From the NCBI RefSeq assembly GCF_014698035.1, contig NZ_JACJSF010000010.1:103944-167943 (forward strand): a stretch of DNA of 64,000 bases, read 5' to 3'. Of this stretch, positions 8,301 through 17,089 are shown piece after piece; within the stretch, counting starts at the first letter, position 1, and the number at the start of each line of letters is the position of its first letter. The translations under genes and the position numbers were made by a program. The notes under the pieces are model-generated. The model was not told the origin of the DNA. It saw only the letters and a program-made list of their open reading frames with translations, and did not search any database. The DNA is from Desmonostoc muscorum FACHB-395. GTDB taxonomy: Bacteria > Cyanobacteriota > Cyanobacteriia > Cyanobacteriales > Nostocaceae.

Positions 8301-10528
8301 AGCAATTACGAGCTGAACTAAAAGAAAAAGAATTAACAGCAAAACTTGCAGAAAGTCAAAAGAAACAAAGGCTCAGTGAAGCTCAATTAAATCGTTCGTT
8401 GAAAATTGCCCTAACTGCTTCCATTCTTGCCATATTGGGATTAAGCGTTTCCATAGTAACAGCAGTAGATAGTGAAATTAAAACCCTCAGTGCATCCAGT
8501 GAAGCCCTCTTTGCCTCACAAAAAGGTATTGATTCTTTAAAAGAAGCTTTAAGGGCGGGAAGAAAATTACAACAAATAGTTTGGGTAGATTCCTACACAA
8601 GAGAGCAAGTACAGACGGCGCTTTATCAAGCCGTTTCTGGGTTAAGAGAATATAACCGCTTGGAGGGGCATCTATCTGGAGTAAATAATGCTACATTCAG
8701 TCCTGACCGCTCCTTAATAGCCTCAGCTAGTGCGGATACTACAATTAAACTTTGGCTTCCCGATGGTAGCTTGTTTAAAACCTTGTCGGGGCATGAAGAT
8801 GTAGTTAATAGTGTCAGTTTCAGCCCCGATGGTCAAATTGTTGCTTCCGCTAGTCAAGATAAGACGGTGAAACTTTGGAGTAGAGAGGGTGTACTACTTG
8901 TTACTCTATTAGGGCATCAAGGTGTAGTGAATAGTGTCAGTTTTAGCCCAGATGGACAGATTATTGCTTCTGCAAGTACAGACAAGACAGTAAAACTGTG
9001 GAGTCGGGATGGAAAACTGCTCAAAACCTTGCCAGGACATGATGGTGCAGTTTTGAGCGTCGCTTGGTCAACCGATGGACAAACCATTGCTTCTGGGAGT
9101 GCTGACAAGACAGTGAAATTGTGGAGTCGGGATGGTAAGCTGCTCAAAACCTTGCAGGGACATGAGGATGCAGTTAAAAGTGTAGCTTGGTCAACCGATG
9201 GGAAAGCGATCGCTTCTGCTAGTCTAGACCAGACAATCAAACTGTGGAATCTAGAGGGTAAATTACTGCGAACCTTATCAGGGCATAGTGCTGGAGTTAC
9301 CAGCGTCAGTTTTAGCCGTGATGGTAACACGCTCGCTTCTGCAAGTACCGACGAGACAATCAAACTCTGGAGTTTTGAAGGTGTGCTGTTGGGAACCCTG
9401 AAGGGACATAATAATTGGGTTAACAGCGTCAGCTTTAGCCCAGATGGTCGCACCCTAGCTTCTGCAAGTCGGGACAAAACTATTAAACTCTGGCATTGGG
9501 ATGATGTGTTATTGCGAAAACCCAAAGCTGATAATGATGACTGGATAACTAGCATCAGTTTCAGCCCAGGCGATCGCACCTTAGTAGCAGGAAGCCGAGA
9601 CAAAACTGTAAAACTATTCAGCCGCGAAGGTAAATTAATCCGCATATTTACAGGGCATCAGGGTCAAGTTTGGGGGGTTAGTTTCAGTCCAGATGGTCAA
9701 GCGATCGCTTCGGCTAGTAAAGATCAAACAGTAAAGCTTTGGAGTGCTGACAGTAAACTGCTCAACACCTTACAAGGTCATAGTAGTACAGTCTTGAGTG
9801 TAGCTTGGTCGCCTAATAGTCAAGTAATTGCCTCGGCGAGTAAAGATAAAACGGTAAAGCTTTGGAGTCGAGACGGTAAACTGCTTAACACCTTGGAAGG
9901 ACATAAAGACGCAGTAAATTGGGTAAGTTTTAGCCCAGATGGTAAATTGCTAGCCTCAGCCAGTGATGATAAAACCGTAAAAATCTGGAGTTTAGATGGT
10001 AAATTGTTATATACCTTAATTGGTCATAGCCGCCGGGTAAATGGGGTTGCTTGGTCGCCTGATAGTCAAGAAATTGCTTCAGTTAGTATTGATAGCACAG
10101 TCAAACTTTGGAGCCGAGACGGTGATTTACTAAATATTCTTGCAGGCGATGGCGATAGTTTTATTAGTGTGAGTTTTAGCCCCGATGGTAAGACTTTAGC
10201 AGCTAGCAGTGATGACAAAGTGAGGATTTGGAACCGCGAAGGGACATTACTGATTGCTTTGAAAGGTGATAAGCAAGAGTTAACCAGCGTCAGTTTTAGT
10301 AATGACGGTAAGACTTTAGCTGCGGGTAGTGGTAATGGTACAGTGATTTTCCAAGATTTGGCAGATATCCAACTGGAAAAACTACTAACACGGGGTTGCG
10401 ATTTGCTCCATGATTATTTGCAGACTAATCAGAAGGTCATGAAAAGCGATAGCACAGCGCTAGCGAGTCCGCAAGCGTCTGGCTCCGCCAACGCCAGGGG
10501 CGATCGCGCCTTGTGTTCTAATAGGTGA
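5276..10528 (+). CDS. Giant TPR-STAND NTPase-coiled coil-TM-WD40 protein
   Basis: The product is 1750 residues. The N-terminal ~175 residues are an NTPase-like region without a P-loop. A TPR-like helical region follows (about 190-540), and then a novel-STAND NTPase domain with Walker A GQSGVGKSS at about 598 and Walker B VLIFDQFEEF at about 700. Next come a coiled coil (about 945-1035), one hydrophobic segment (about 1042-1065) and 14 WD40 repeats (about 1127-1715), enough for two seven-bladed propellers. STAND proteins are ATP-driven switches whose repeats sense ligands; some act in immunity or programmed death, but this one's role is unknown. Two low-complexity inserts (residues about 262-310 and 1726-1743) look like captured intergenic repeats. 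Confidence 0.93.
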   Translation: MVERHPQADIRAANERALRSLGRAIALSNGQFSLVLVCCNYRVLQELMLQRLEELSSGVHHIQKVILPHNARSLYTSIHLQLVTEENPPSALMILGLESVDGIDDLLRSINHIRDEFRKRHPFPMIVWVNEEVLQKVVRLAPDFASWAATPIRFEMTTQSLRQFLQQETDALFATVLPSDAGQHQPPQVAKHYFTVEQVWKNSYELHFAIEELHNRGITLEPELHASLEFVFGLDNYISDRINTALSHFQQSLQVWQKLEEIGEAGEQGSRGAVGQRGRGGRGAGEQGSRGVGGDERVFSSSAPPSRPSPLPLRQGILLFYIGLCYCRFAEQNQTENRRHWYTAKSYFQQCLNVLQMAGRLDIVAGFISQLAEVLQYLQEWEELQTVAQKSLELHQTYGSQIQLACDYGFLAQVAVQQSRWVQASILAHVSLLKLGEAQKHNDPYNCLFPLLLAQIYYLVLAKAQRNLGELVIAHEYLEKATKELPAALESSAHQYDAHRYIRLLRTLRSLYFEEGRYLEAYYIRQKRRSVEQQYGFRAFIGAGRLQPQRQATNPALMSHSGSSSVALEIAASGRERDINNLIGRISRADQKLTVIHGQSGVGKSSIVTAGLVPALQNRAIGDQIAVPVVLQVYTDWARELEKSLSEAMFSDASLAVYADIKLEATIEAVEMPYSPTPITIVRILQQLKQNADNHLITVLIFDQFEEFFFGYSDRKQKQEFDKFISDCLNIPFVKVILSLREDYLHRLLDFKHLSALEAINNNILDKHIRYQLNNFSPEYAKAIIQKLTERSQFNLEPALIDALIEDLSTEFGEVRPIELQVVGAQIQDERITTLEEYQPYRPNKLIERYLKELIKDCGPENERAALLVLYLLTDESNNRPFKTRAELAAQLAELEDASKLELVLDILVRSGLVVLFPDVPERYQLIHDYLVDLIRYLQQQESSLQVQLNQLRHKVEQSKAEIDRLKSELSQKTQRSTLIDSYPQQGLDLLTELRELHKREELSQLQIEQLRAELKEKELTAKLAESQKKQRLSEAQLNRSLKIALTASILAILGLSVSIVTAVDSEIKTLSASSEALFASQKGIDSLKEALRAGRKLQQIVWVDSYTREQVQTALYQAVSGLREYNRLEGHLSGVNNATFSPDRSLIASASADTTIKLWLPDGSLFKTLSGHEDVVNSVSFSPDGQIVASASQDKTVKLWSREGVLLVTLLGHQGVVNSVSFSPDGQIIASASTDKTVKLWSRDGKLLKTLPGHDGAVLSVAWSTDGQTIASGSADKTVKLWSRDGKLLKTLQGHEDAVKSVAWSTDGKAIASASLDQTIKLWNLEGKLLRTLSGHSAGVTSVSFSRDGNTLASASTDETIKLWSFEGVLLGTLKGHNNWVNSVSFSPDGRTLASASRDKTIKLWHWDDVLLRKPKADNDDWITSISFSPGDRTLVAGSRDKTVKLFSREGKLIRIFTGHQGQVWGVSFSPDGQAIASASKDQTVKLWSADSKLLNTLQGHSSTVLSVAWSPNSQVIASASKDKTVKLWSRDGKLLNTLEGHKDAVNWVSFSPDGKLLASASDDKTVKIWSLDGKLLYTLIGHSRRVNGVAWSPDSQEIASVSIDSTVKLWSRDGDLLNILAGDGDSFISVSFSPDGKTLAASSDDKVRIWNREGTLLIALKGDKQELTSVSFSNDGKTLAAGSGNGTVIFQDLADIQLEKLLTRGCDLLHDYLQTNQKVMKSDSTALASPQASGSANARGDRALCSNR
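6058..6165 (+). repeat. GGGGAGCA-type tandem repeat inside the STAND gene, in frame
   Basis: About 108 bases of G-rich 7-9 bp units (GGGGAGCAG, GGGGCAG, GGGGAGTA) lie inside the TPR region and are translated as Gly-Glu-Gln-Ser-Arg-rich sequence. Identical-style repeats lie between genes elsewhere in the window (for example 30998-31060), so this appears to be an in-frame capture. Confidence 0.75.
10451..10504 (+). repeat. 54-bp repeat inserted in frame at a HIP1 site
   Basis: The insert is bounded by GCGAT at 10446-10450 and 10500-10504. Removing 54 bp restores an intact GCGATCGC octamer and the reading KSDRALC, which resembles the usual end of WD40-STAND proteins. It encodes 18 Ala/Ser-rich residues near the C-terminus. 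Confidence 0.65.
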
Positions 10529-10692
10529 TGGAGATTTTTTTCCCATTCAGACCAGAGAAATTGTTGGCACCACCTTGTAGTTGCGTGAGAGATTATTTGC
10601 AGAATAGTACAGATGTGAGAGAGGATGAGCGACATTTGTGCGATGGTCTAGACCCCACCGTAGGCGATCGCATTCCCAGAATCTCTCCTTAA
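10528..10692 (+). pseudogene. Remnant of a second WD40-STAND protein C-terminus
   Basis: A 54-codon open stretch overlaps the stop region of the giant gene and contains RDYLQNSTDVREDERHLCDG. That closely resembles the conserved C-terminal tail of cyanobacterial WD40-STAND proteins (a DYL-N-V-DRHLCDG pattern), and the intact gene has a weaker version (HDYLQTNQKVMKS). It is probably a decayed duplicate or the former tail, not a functional gene. Confidence 0.55.
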
Positions 10693-10742
10693 TTTAGCAG
10701 GTAGGGCGATACTCACTAACAAATATCGTTTACTTAAAGCAA

Positions 10743-11078
10743 TTAGCACCCAAATTCTTCTCTAAGCCTGCGCCTTAAATCTCCAGAGATAGGTAGCCAG
10801 TTAATTTCTTGGCATATATTATTACGAGTTTCACCATTTTGTAAGCGCTGTCTATAGATGGCTATTAACAACATCTCTAGACCAAACCTAGATAACATAT
10901 CAGCTGCCAAGCCTATTATTCCAAGCAGAACTATACCACCAATCATCCCTCCTGGCCCCAACATTGCTAAAGCTGCTGTAATAGCAGCAGCTCCGGTAAG
11001 ACCTGTAGTAGCCATCGTAATTAGAAGTACAATTGCAGGCAAACCTATTCCAGCTGCTTTCCTTACGAATTCATCCAT
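10743..11078 (-). CDS. Small Gly/Ala-rich membrane protein
   Basis: A 111-residue product with two hydrophobic Gly/Ala-rich segments (about residues 9-29 and 31-57), then a charged C-terminal helix region ending RRRLREEFGC. An ATG 14 codons upstream exists, but AGAGGA lies seven bases before the internal ATG at 11078, so that start is used. From memory it resembles small two-helix membrane modules found beside bacterial conflict-system genes; this is unverified. It lies between the STAND gene and a serine hydrolase, on the opposite strand. Confidence 0.65.
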   Translation of the reverse strand: MDEFVRKAAGIGLPAIVLLITMATTGLTGAAAITAALAMLGPGGMIGGIVLLGIIGLAADMLSRFGLEMLLIAIYRQRLQNGETRNNICQEINWLPISGDLRRRLREEFGC

Positions 11079-11266
11079 ACTATATCCTCTGGTAAATAAA
11101 TACTGATATAACAGACTCATTGGGTTTCAAGTTTAGTGTTCCCCGAAATTTGTATGGCTCAACATCAAATAACAATTGTTCTGTAGCGTAGTGATTTGAC
11201 GTTGGTTGTGGGGAAATATTATAACAATACAATTTCTAGCAGTTATAACTATAATTATTCATCAGT

Positions 11267-12199
11267 ATGCTTGTATTCTTTATTCACGGTGTCAACACTC
11301 AGAATTCTAGATATGCTGACGTACTAATAAAAAAAATCCACAGAAAACTAACAACCCCTGCAAATTTTTACTCAAGTTTCTGGGGAAACTTATTCAACAA
11401 TAAGAAACATCAAACTATTGGATGTATCGAAAAAGATTTTTCTAGAGTTTGTGAACACCATAAAGAATATAAAAGTTCGTATGATGATATTTACAGATAC
11501 AAAAAACGAAGAAATGAGATAATCAATAATTTTTTAGGTGATTTTTTAATTTATCAAAATCCCGTTCGCGGTAAAGCAATACGTAAAACTATCGTTGAAC
11601 AACTGAATCAGTTCTTAAATGACCACTCAGATCAACAAGAAATTCATTTGATTGCTCATTCTCTAGGCAGTTTTATTCTTTGGGATCTCATTTTTTCAGA
11701 TACTTTAGACAATGATGATCCAGCTTTTATTTTTCGTGAGAAACTAAATCTATTAAATTTAGCTAGCATTACGACACTGGGTTCTCCTCTCTTATTCCTT
11801 AAGCAAATGCTAGATATTGATTTCTCGGTTATCAATTATTTTTTTAAAAATTCTGATAAAGAAGAAACTGCTGGATTACAGAAGTTAAGATGGGTAAATA
11901 TAATTCATTCCTCTGACTTAATTGCCTATCCTCTCAAAGCTGCCATAGAAAATGAAATTAGCTCAAATTTATTATTCTGCGATCATTATGTGTGGCAGTA
12001 TGCAAACGGGATGGAGAAAACATTAAACAATATGAGTCAATCAGATATGGCAATGGTTGTTGGAGCAGAAGATGCTCATTCTTCGTACTTCTACGATAAT
12101 CTGGATGGTGAAATCACATCAGGTATTATTGCATATAATTTGTTAGGAAAAACACAAAAACTTTTAGAAAGGTGTGTCCATCCAAAACCTATGGGATGA
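11267..12199 (+). CDS. Alpha/beta-fold serine hydrolase (lipase/esterase-like)
   Basis: The 310-residue protein starts directly with the first beta strand and an oxyanion-type FIHGVNTQ. It has a nucleophile elbow AHSLGS (Ser at about residue 132), a later TTLGSP strand, and candidate Asp/His residues in the C-terminal third (HSSDL, DAHSSY). No signal peptide, so it is cytoplasmic. It is AT-rich relative to its neighbours, consistent with horizontal gain. The substrate is unknown; lipids or esters are guesses from the fold. Confidence 0.75.
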   Translation: MLVFFIHGVNTQNSRYADVLIKKIHRKLTTPANFYSSFWGNLFNNKKHQTIGCIEKDFSRVCEHHKEYKSSYDDIYRYKKRRNEIINNFLGDFLIYQNPVRGKAIRKTIVEQLNQFLNDHSDQQEIHLIAHSLGSFILWDLIFSDTLDNDDPAFIFREKLNLLNLASITTLGSPLLFLKQMLDIDFSVINYFFKNSDKEETAGLQKLRWVNIIHSSDLIAYPLKAAIENEISSNLLFCDHYVWQYANGMEKTLNNMSQSDMAMVVGAEDAHSSYFYDNLDGEITSGIIAYNLLGKTQKLLERCVHPKPMG

Positions 12200-12271
12200 T
12201 TGAAGCCATAGACAAAGCTGTACATCTTGGTAGCATTGAGTGAAGTACCCGTCAGCAAGGGAGCGAGGGCG

Positions 12272-12895
12272 ATGTATGCAAGCGTCACACAACCACTGAC
12301 TTTTGAAGAGTTTCTTGCTTGGGACGATGGTTCAGGCAGAGAGTTTGAGCTATTAGATGGGATTCCCGTGCCATTATCAGAACCAAATGCAAATCATGAG
12401 GATTTGATCCAGCGACTGTGTGCTTATTTAGAAAATCACTGCCAAGAAAATGACCTGCCTTATGTGTCGCGCCAGTCCAAGCAGGTTCGGCTCAAAACAG
12501 CACCAGGAGAAAAGGAAAAAAGCCGGAAAGCAGATATTATCATATTTGCAAGAGTTGAATGGCAGAGGATGAAAACTATCTCTAGTTCTGCTGCTGCATA
12601 TATTCCACCACCCGGAATCATTGAGGTCGTTAGCAACAACTGGAAGGACGACTATCTGACAAAACTTGCTGAGTATGAAGATTTAGGCGTTTTCGAGTAC
12701 ATTATTGTAGACTATGCTGCTTTTGGTGGTATTCGGTTCATTGGCTCTCCCAAGCAGCCAACGATTACAATCTACCAACTTGAAGATGGAGAGTATTTAC
12801 CCCCGAAGGTGTTTCGAGGGGAGGATCGAATTGATTCTAGATTGTTTCCCAACATTCCCTTAACGGCTGAACAGATTTTTGCAATGAGTCGCTGA
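12272..12895 (+). CDS. Uma2 family (DUF820) PD-(D/E)XK-type endonuclease
   Basis: A 207-residue Uma2/DUF820 protein: the PLTFEEFLAW start, EFELLDGIPVP, ADIIIF and IEVVSNNWKDD strings match the family's restriction-endonuclease-like core. These proteins are greatly expanded in cyanobacteria and their biological role is unclear. GGGAG lies eight bases before the ATG at 12272; a TTG 45 bases upstream is less likely. It follows the hydrolase by 72 bp and may be co-transcribed with it. Confidence 0.88.
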   Translation: MYASVTQPLTFEEFLAWDDGSGREFELLDGIPVPLSEPNANHEDLIQRLCAYLENHCQENDLPYVSRQSKQVRLKTAPGEKEKSRKADIIIFARVEWQRMKTISSSAAAYIPPPGIIEVVSNNWKDDYLTKLAEYEDLGVFEYIIVDYAAFGGIRFIGSPKQPTITIYQLEDGEYLPPKVFRGEDRIDSRLFPNIPLTAEQIFAMSR

Positions 12896-12946
12896 TTAGC
12901 AACGAATAAATTTATTCTAGTCGTCTTCTTGCCACTAGTTTAATGC

Positions 12947-12978
12947 GCGATCGCTCCACAAATGCTAGGAGCGATCGC
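12947..12978. repeat. Hairpin made from two HIP1 octamers
   Basis: An 11-bp perfect stem, GCGATCGCTCC and GGAGCGATCGC, around a 10-base loop. It lies 51 bases after the Uma2 stop codon. It could act as a weak terminator but has no T-run. Confidence 0.6.
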
Positions 12979-13025
12979 TGGCTTAACTCAATAGACTTTT
13001 ATCCTCACGAATGGATAATCAGTAT

Positions 13026-13112
13026 CTACGAGCTTTTTAATTTTTCCATCAGTTTAACTTCTGGCGGCTCCACATTTTCTATTATTGGAATTTCTGGAGA
13101 ATTTTCTGACAT
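13026..13112 (-). CDS. Possible 28-residue peptide downstream of a gene remnant
   Basis: ATG at 13112 to TAG at 13026-13028 gives a short acidic, proline-containing peptide (MSENSPEIPIIEN...). It starts 9 bases after the stop of the remnant at 13122-13358, as in a coupled pair. It is too short to assign; translation is speculative. Confidence 0.25.
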   Translation of the reverse strand: MSENSPEIPIIENVEPPEVKLMEKLKSS

Positions 13113-13121
13113 CACTCAAAT

Positions 13122-13358
13122 TCACACAACACCTTGAGCAGATGGCTTAGTTAATGGTACTTCGTCAATCTCGGCACTAAAAGCTGCTGCTAACTCAGGA
13201 CTAGCGATCGCAATAGCACTCTCATGCCATTCATGGATAATCGCATCAATCATAACCCATGCCTGACTAGAGAAATCAATCAACCGAAAAGCTTCACTCA
13301 GATCCTTGATAATGTTATGCAGTACTCTTTTCCAGCTACTACGGTAAAAATAAAATCC
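13122..13358 (-). pseudogene. Remnant or undetected small gene with conserved-looking C-terminus
   Basis: The minus-strand frame is open from 13358 to a TGA at 13122 and reads like real protein (LSEAFRLIDFSSQAWVMIDA, then IIHEWHESAIAIASPEL). There is no ATG before 13253, although TTG at the RLIDF position is possible. The upstream end stops just before the tRNA gene, so it may be a gene truncated next to a tRNA. The family is not recognised. Confidence 0.35.
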
Positions 13359-13402
13359 CTATTACCTGCTATTCGTCAAGGTCTTAGGGATTTCTTTGGT
13401 TA

Positions 13403-13476
13403 CGGGACTGGTGCGGCTCGAACGCACGACCTGACGCTTAGGAGGCGTCCGCTCTATCCAACTGAGCTACAACCCC
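13403..13476 (-). tRNA. trnR-CCU: tRNA-Arg (anticodon CCU)
   Basis: On the minus strand the sequence folds as a full cloverleaf. The acceptor is GGGGTTG with CAGTCCC and discriminator G; the D-arm is GCTCAGTTGGATAGAGC. The anticodon stem GACGC/GCGTC carries loop CTCCTAA with anticodon CCT, and the T-arm is GTGCGTTCGAGCCGCAC. CCA is not encoded. It reads AGG codons. Confidence 0.96.
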
Positions 13477-13509
13477 AACTATCAAGCATATATAATTATA
13501 GCAGTAGTT

Positions 13510-14628
<1,119 letters not shown>

Positions 14629-14640
14629 TCAGTATGCGCG

Positions 14641-15270
14641 ATGTCTAACGACAAGCCGAAACGTCTACGCTTCGATATCAATGATGCTTATGAAATTCTT
14701 GGGCTAGAACCCGGTGCGTCTCAAGCACAGGTGAAGCGAACTTACCGTAAACTGGTAAAAATTTGGCATCCCGATCGCTTTTTTGATCCAAAGCAAAAAC
14801 AGGAAGCTGAGGAAAAAATCAAATTAATTAACGTAGCTTACAACAAGCTCAAATCAGAAAGTCCATCCGAGCCTCCCATTTCAGAAAATCCCTCTTCATC
14901 TTCGCCTAAAAGTCCCACAAAAATATCTGTCAATCGTTGGGATGCAGAAGCTTTCTATACTTTAGGCGTAGAGAATGCCACTGAAGGGAGATATGAGGAT
15001 GCGATCGCAGATTTTACCCATGCAATTCATCTCAACCCTCGCTATATAGAAGCGTATAAATATCGTGGGCTAGTTTGCTCACAACTGGGATACGAATATA
15101 GAGCCGCTTCCGATTTAAATAAAGCTGCACAAATAGAACAAGAGTTAAAAAATCCTGGTGCTACAAGGAGAGTGCGATCGCCTAGATATGTATCAAAGCC
15201 TAGACCTCTGCTAGAAAGATTTTGTCAGGGGATTAAAAAGATATTGCGGCTAAATCGGCTTTGGAGATAA
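14641..15270 (+). CDS. J-domain protein with TPR repeats
   Basis: A 209-residue protein. An N-terminal J domain (about 10-75) carries the HPD tripeptide in KIWHPDRF, so it should stimulate a DnaK ATPase. A Ser/Pro linker and two TPR units (about 100-165; EAFYTLGVENATEGRYEDAI) follow, then a basic tail. The ATG at 14641 is preferred over an upstream TTG at 14617. It is a paralogue of the next gene, which shares the J-TPR layout but adds WD40 repeats. Client targeting is inferred, not shown. Confidence 0.9.
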   Translation: MSNDKPKRLRFDINDAYEILGLEPGASQAQVKRTYRKLVKIWHPDRFFDPKQKQEAEEKIKLINVAYNKLKSESPSEPPISENPSSSSPKSPTKISVNRWDAEAFYTLGVENATEGRYEDAIADFTHAIHLNPRYIEAYKYRGLVCSQLGYEYRAASDLNKAAQIEQELKNPGATRRVRSPRYVSKPRPLLERFCQGIKKILRLNRLWR

Positions 15271-15379
15271 GAACCGCTATATTTTAAAACGCTTCGGATG
15301 GCGAGAACATACCTTAAGTTACTTAATACTTATACTTGGGAATACTAAGTATATTGAGATTTGCTGCTGATTTTCTATT

Positions 15380-16795
15380 ATGAGCGATCGCTTTGATATA
15401 AATCATGTTTACAACATTCTTGGGTTGAAACCAGGTGCATCTGTTGATGAGGTGAAGCAAGCTTACCGTCAGATGGCTAAAACTTGGCATCCAGATTGTT
15501 TTATTGAACCGCAGCAAAAGTTAGAAGCGGAAGAAAAAATTAAAGAAATCAATCAAGCCTATGCAAGGTTAAAGTCTTATCAGCCGGATGAGACAAATCA
15601 ATCTGCTTCTACTTCTATCAAAATTGATTTCACTCCATCTAATGCTGAAAGTTTCTACAAACTGGGGATGGAGAAAGCTCAAAAAGGAAAATATACTGAA
15701 GCAATTGAAGACTTTACCCAAGCGATTCGTCTCAACCCTAACTACTTTGAAGCTTACAAATACCGAGGGCTTGCTTGCTCGAAACTAGGATATGAAAATA
15801 GAGCCAAGTCAGATTTGAAAAATGCCAGAGAACTGGAATTAAAACAGAAAAAAGCACCACCCAAACGAACATCGCCGCCGCCACCACCTAAATCACAGTC
15901 TCAACCTTCACCGTGGAAATGTATACACACCCTGACTCATCTCAACTGGGTTTTTACAACTGCAATCAGTCCAGATGGGCAAACTTTGGCTAGTGGAAGT
16001 AGTGATAATACGATCAAAATTTGGCATCTCGACACAGGGAAATTACTACATACTCTCACTAGTCATACAAAATGGGTAAGATGCCTAGCCTTTAGCCCAG
16101 ATAGCCAAACTCTGGTTAGTGGCAGTGATGATAGCAGCATAATGATTTGGCAAGTGTCTACAGGTAAATTACTCAAGACACTCAAAGTACATTCAACCCC
16201 AGTTTTTTCAGTAATCATTAGTCCAGATGGTCAAACTATCCTGAGTGGCGGTACAGACAGTACTATCAAGATTTCCCATATAGAGATGGGACAATTACTG
16301 CAAGTCCTCAAAGGTCATTCTGGATTAGTTTACTCCCTTGCTATTTGCCCAAAACAACAAATTTTTGTCAGTGGCGGTGCGGATAATACCATTAAGCTGT
16401 GGAATTTGAAGAGTAACAAACTGCTGCAAACTCTCAACGGGCATTCAGGCAGGGTGATGTGTGTCGCCATTAGCCCTGATGGAAAAATTTTAGCTAGTAG
16501 CAGTTATGACCAAACTATCAAGCTATGGAATATCAATACAGGTAAGGTAATTAACACTCTTGCCGGACATCGCAGCTATGTTTGTGCGATCGCTTTTAGT
16601 CCCGATGGTCAGTATCTTGCTAGTGGTAGTGCAGATCACAGTGTAAAGCTATGGGATGTTAACACGGGACAAGAACTTTACACTTTGAATAACCATTCGG
16701 ATTGGGTTAACTCCGTCGCTTTCAGTCCCGATAGCAAAACCCTAGCTAGTGGTAGTCGAGATATGACAATTAAGCTTTGGCGATGCGATATCTAA
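15380..16795 (+). CDS. J-domain-TPR-WD40 fusion protein
   Basis: A 471-residue protein. The J domain (about 3-70) has HPD in KTWHPDCF, two TPRs cover about 88-155, and a Pro/Lys linker (PPPPPKSQSQPS region) leads to seven WD40 repeats (about 180-470) forming one propeller. The first 150 residues closely resemble the preceding gene, so the pair arose by duplication and one copy acquired a propeller. It is probably a DnaK co-chaperone whose propeller binds a client or scaffold. Some blades deviate, for example KISHIE replaces the usual KLW ending in blade 3. Confidence 0.9.
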   Translation: MSDRFDINHVYNILGLKPGASVDEVKQAYRQMAKTWHPDCFIEPQQKLEAEEKIKEINQAYARLKSYQPDETNQSASTSIKIDFTPSNAESFYKLGMEKAQKGKYTEAIEDFTQAIRLNPNYFEAYKYRGLACSKLGYENRAKSDLKNARELELKQKKAPPKRTSPPPPPKSQSQPSPWKCIHTLTHLNWVFTTAISPDGQTLASGSSDNTIKIWHLDTGKLLHTLTSHTKWVRCLAFSPDSQTLVSGSDDSSIMIWQVSTGKLLKTLKVHSTPVFSVIISPDGQTILSGGTDSTIKISHIEMGQLLQVLKGHSGLVYSLAICPKQQIFVSGGADNTIKLWNLKSNKLLQTLNGHSGRVMCVAISPDGKILASSSYDQTIKLWNINTGKVINTLAGHRSYVCAIAFSPDGQYLASGSADHSVKLWDVNTGQELYTLNNHSDWVNSVAFSPDSKTLASGSRDMTIKLWRCDI

Positions 16796-17089
16796 ATACA
16801 AATTAAAAATTTAGATGATTTCAGTAATTTACTAGATTTTTATCAATCCATCACCTGACAGTTTAATAACATCCATCTTTGGGATGCTCTTTCTCTAGAT
16901 TAAGTATTAACTTCCTATAGATAGAGCCACTTGTCCGATCTCAGAGGTTATTCTGGCATTAACCAACAGTTGGGTAATAAATAAAACTCAATATTTATCA
17001 GCAACATAGATTTTTAAACTCATTAAAACCTCTTTCTCTTACAACGTTTTAGTTTGTCAATATCATATCGAGGAGTGAAATCAATAGTT
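16796..17089. other. Intergenic region upstream of the membrane-anchored protein
   Basis: Nearly 300 AT-rich bases without a supported gene or strong hairpin. The downstream ATG at 17090 has GAGGAG about 20 bases upstream, within a possible TTG-started extension. Promoters cannot be placed by eye. Confidence 0.3.

Noticed and set aside
8655..10400. Long minus-strand reading frame (8917-9645) opposite the WD40 repeats
   Set aside because: It is a shadow of the repeated WD40 codons; no independent features.
12943..13137. 64-residue plus-strand frame
   Set aside because: It starts in a HIP1 hairpin and lies opposite more protein-like minus-strand frames.
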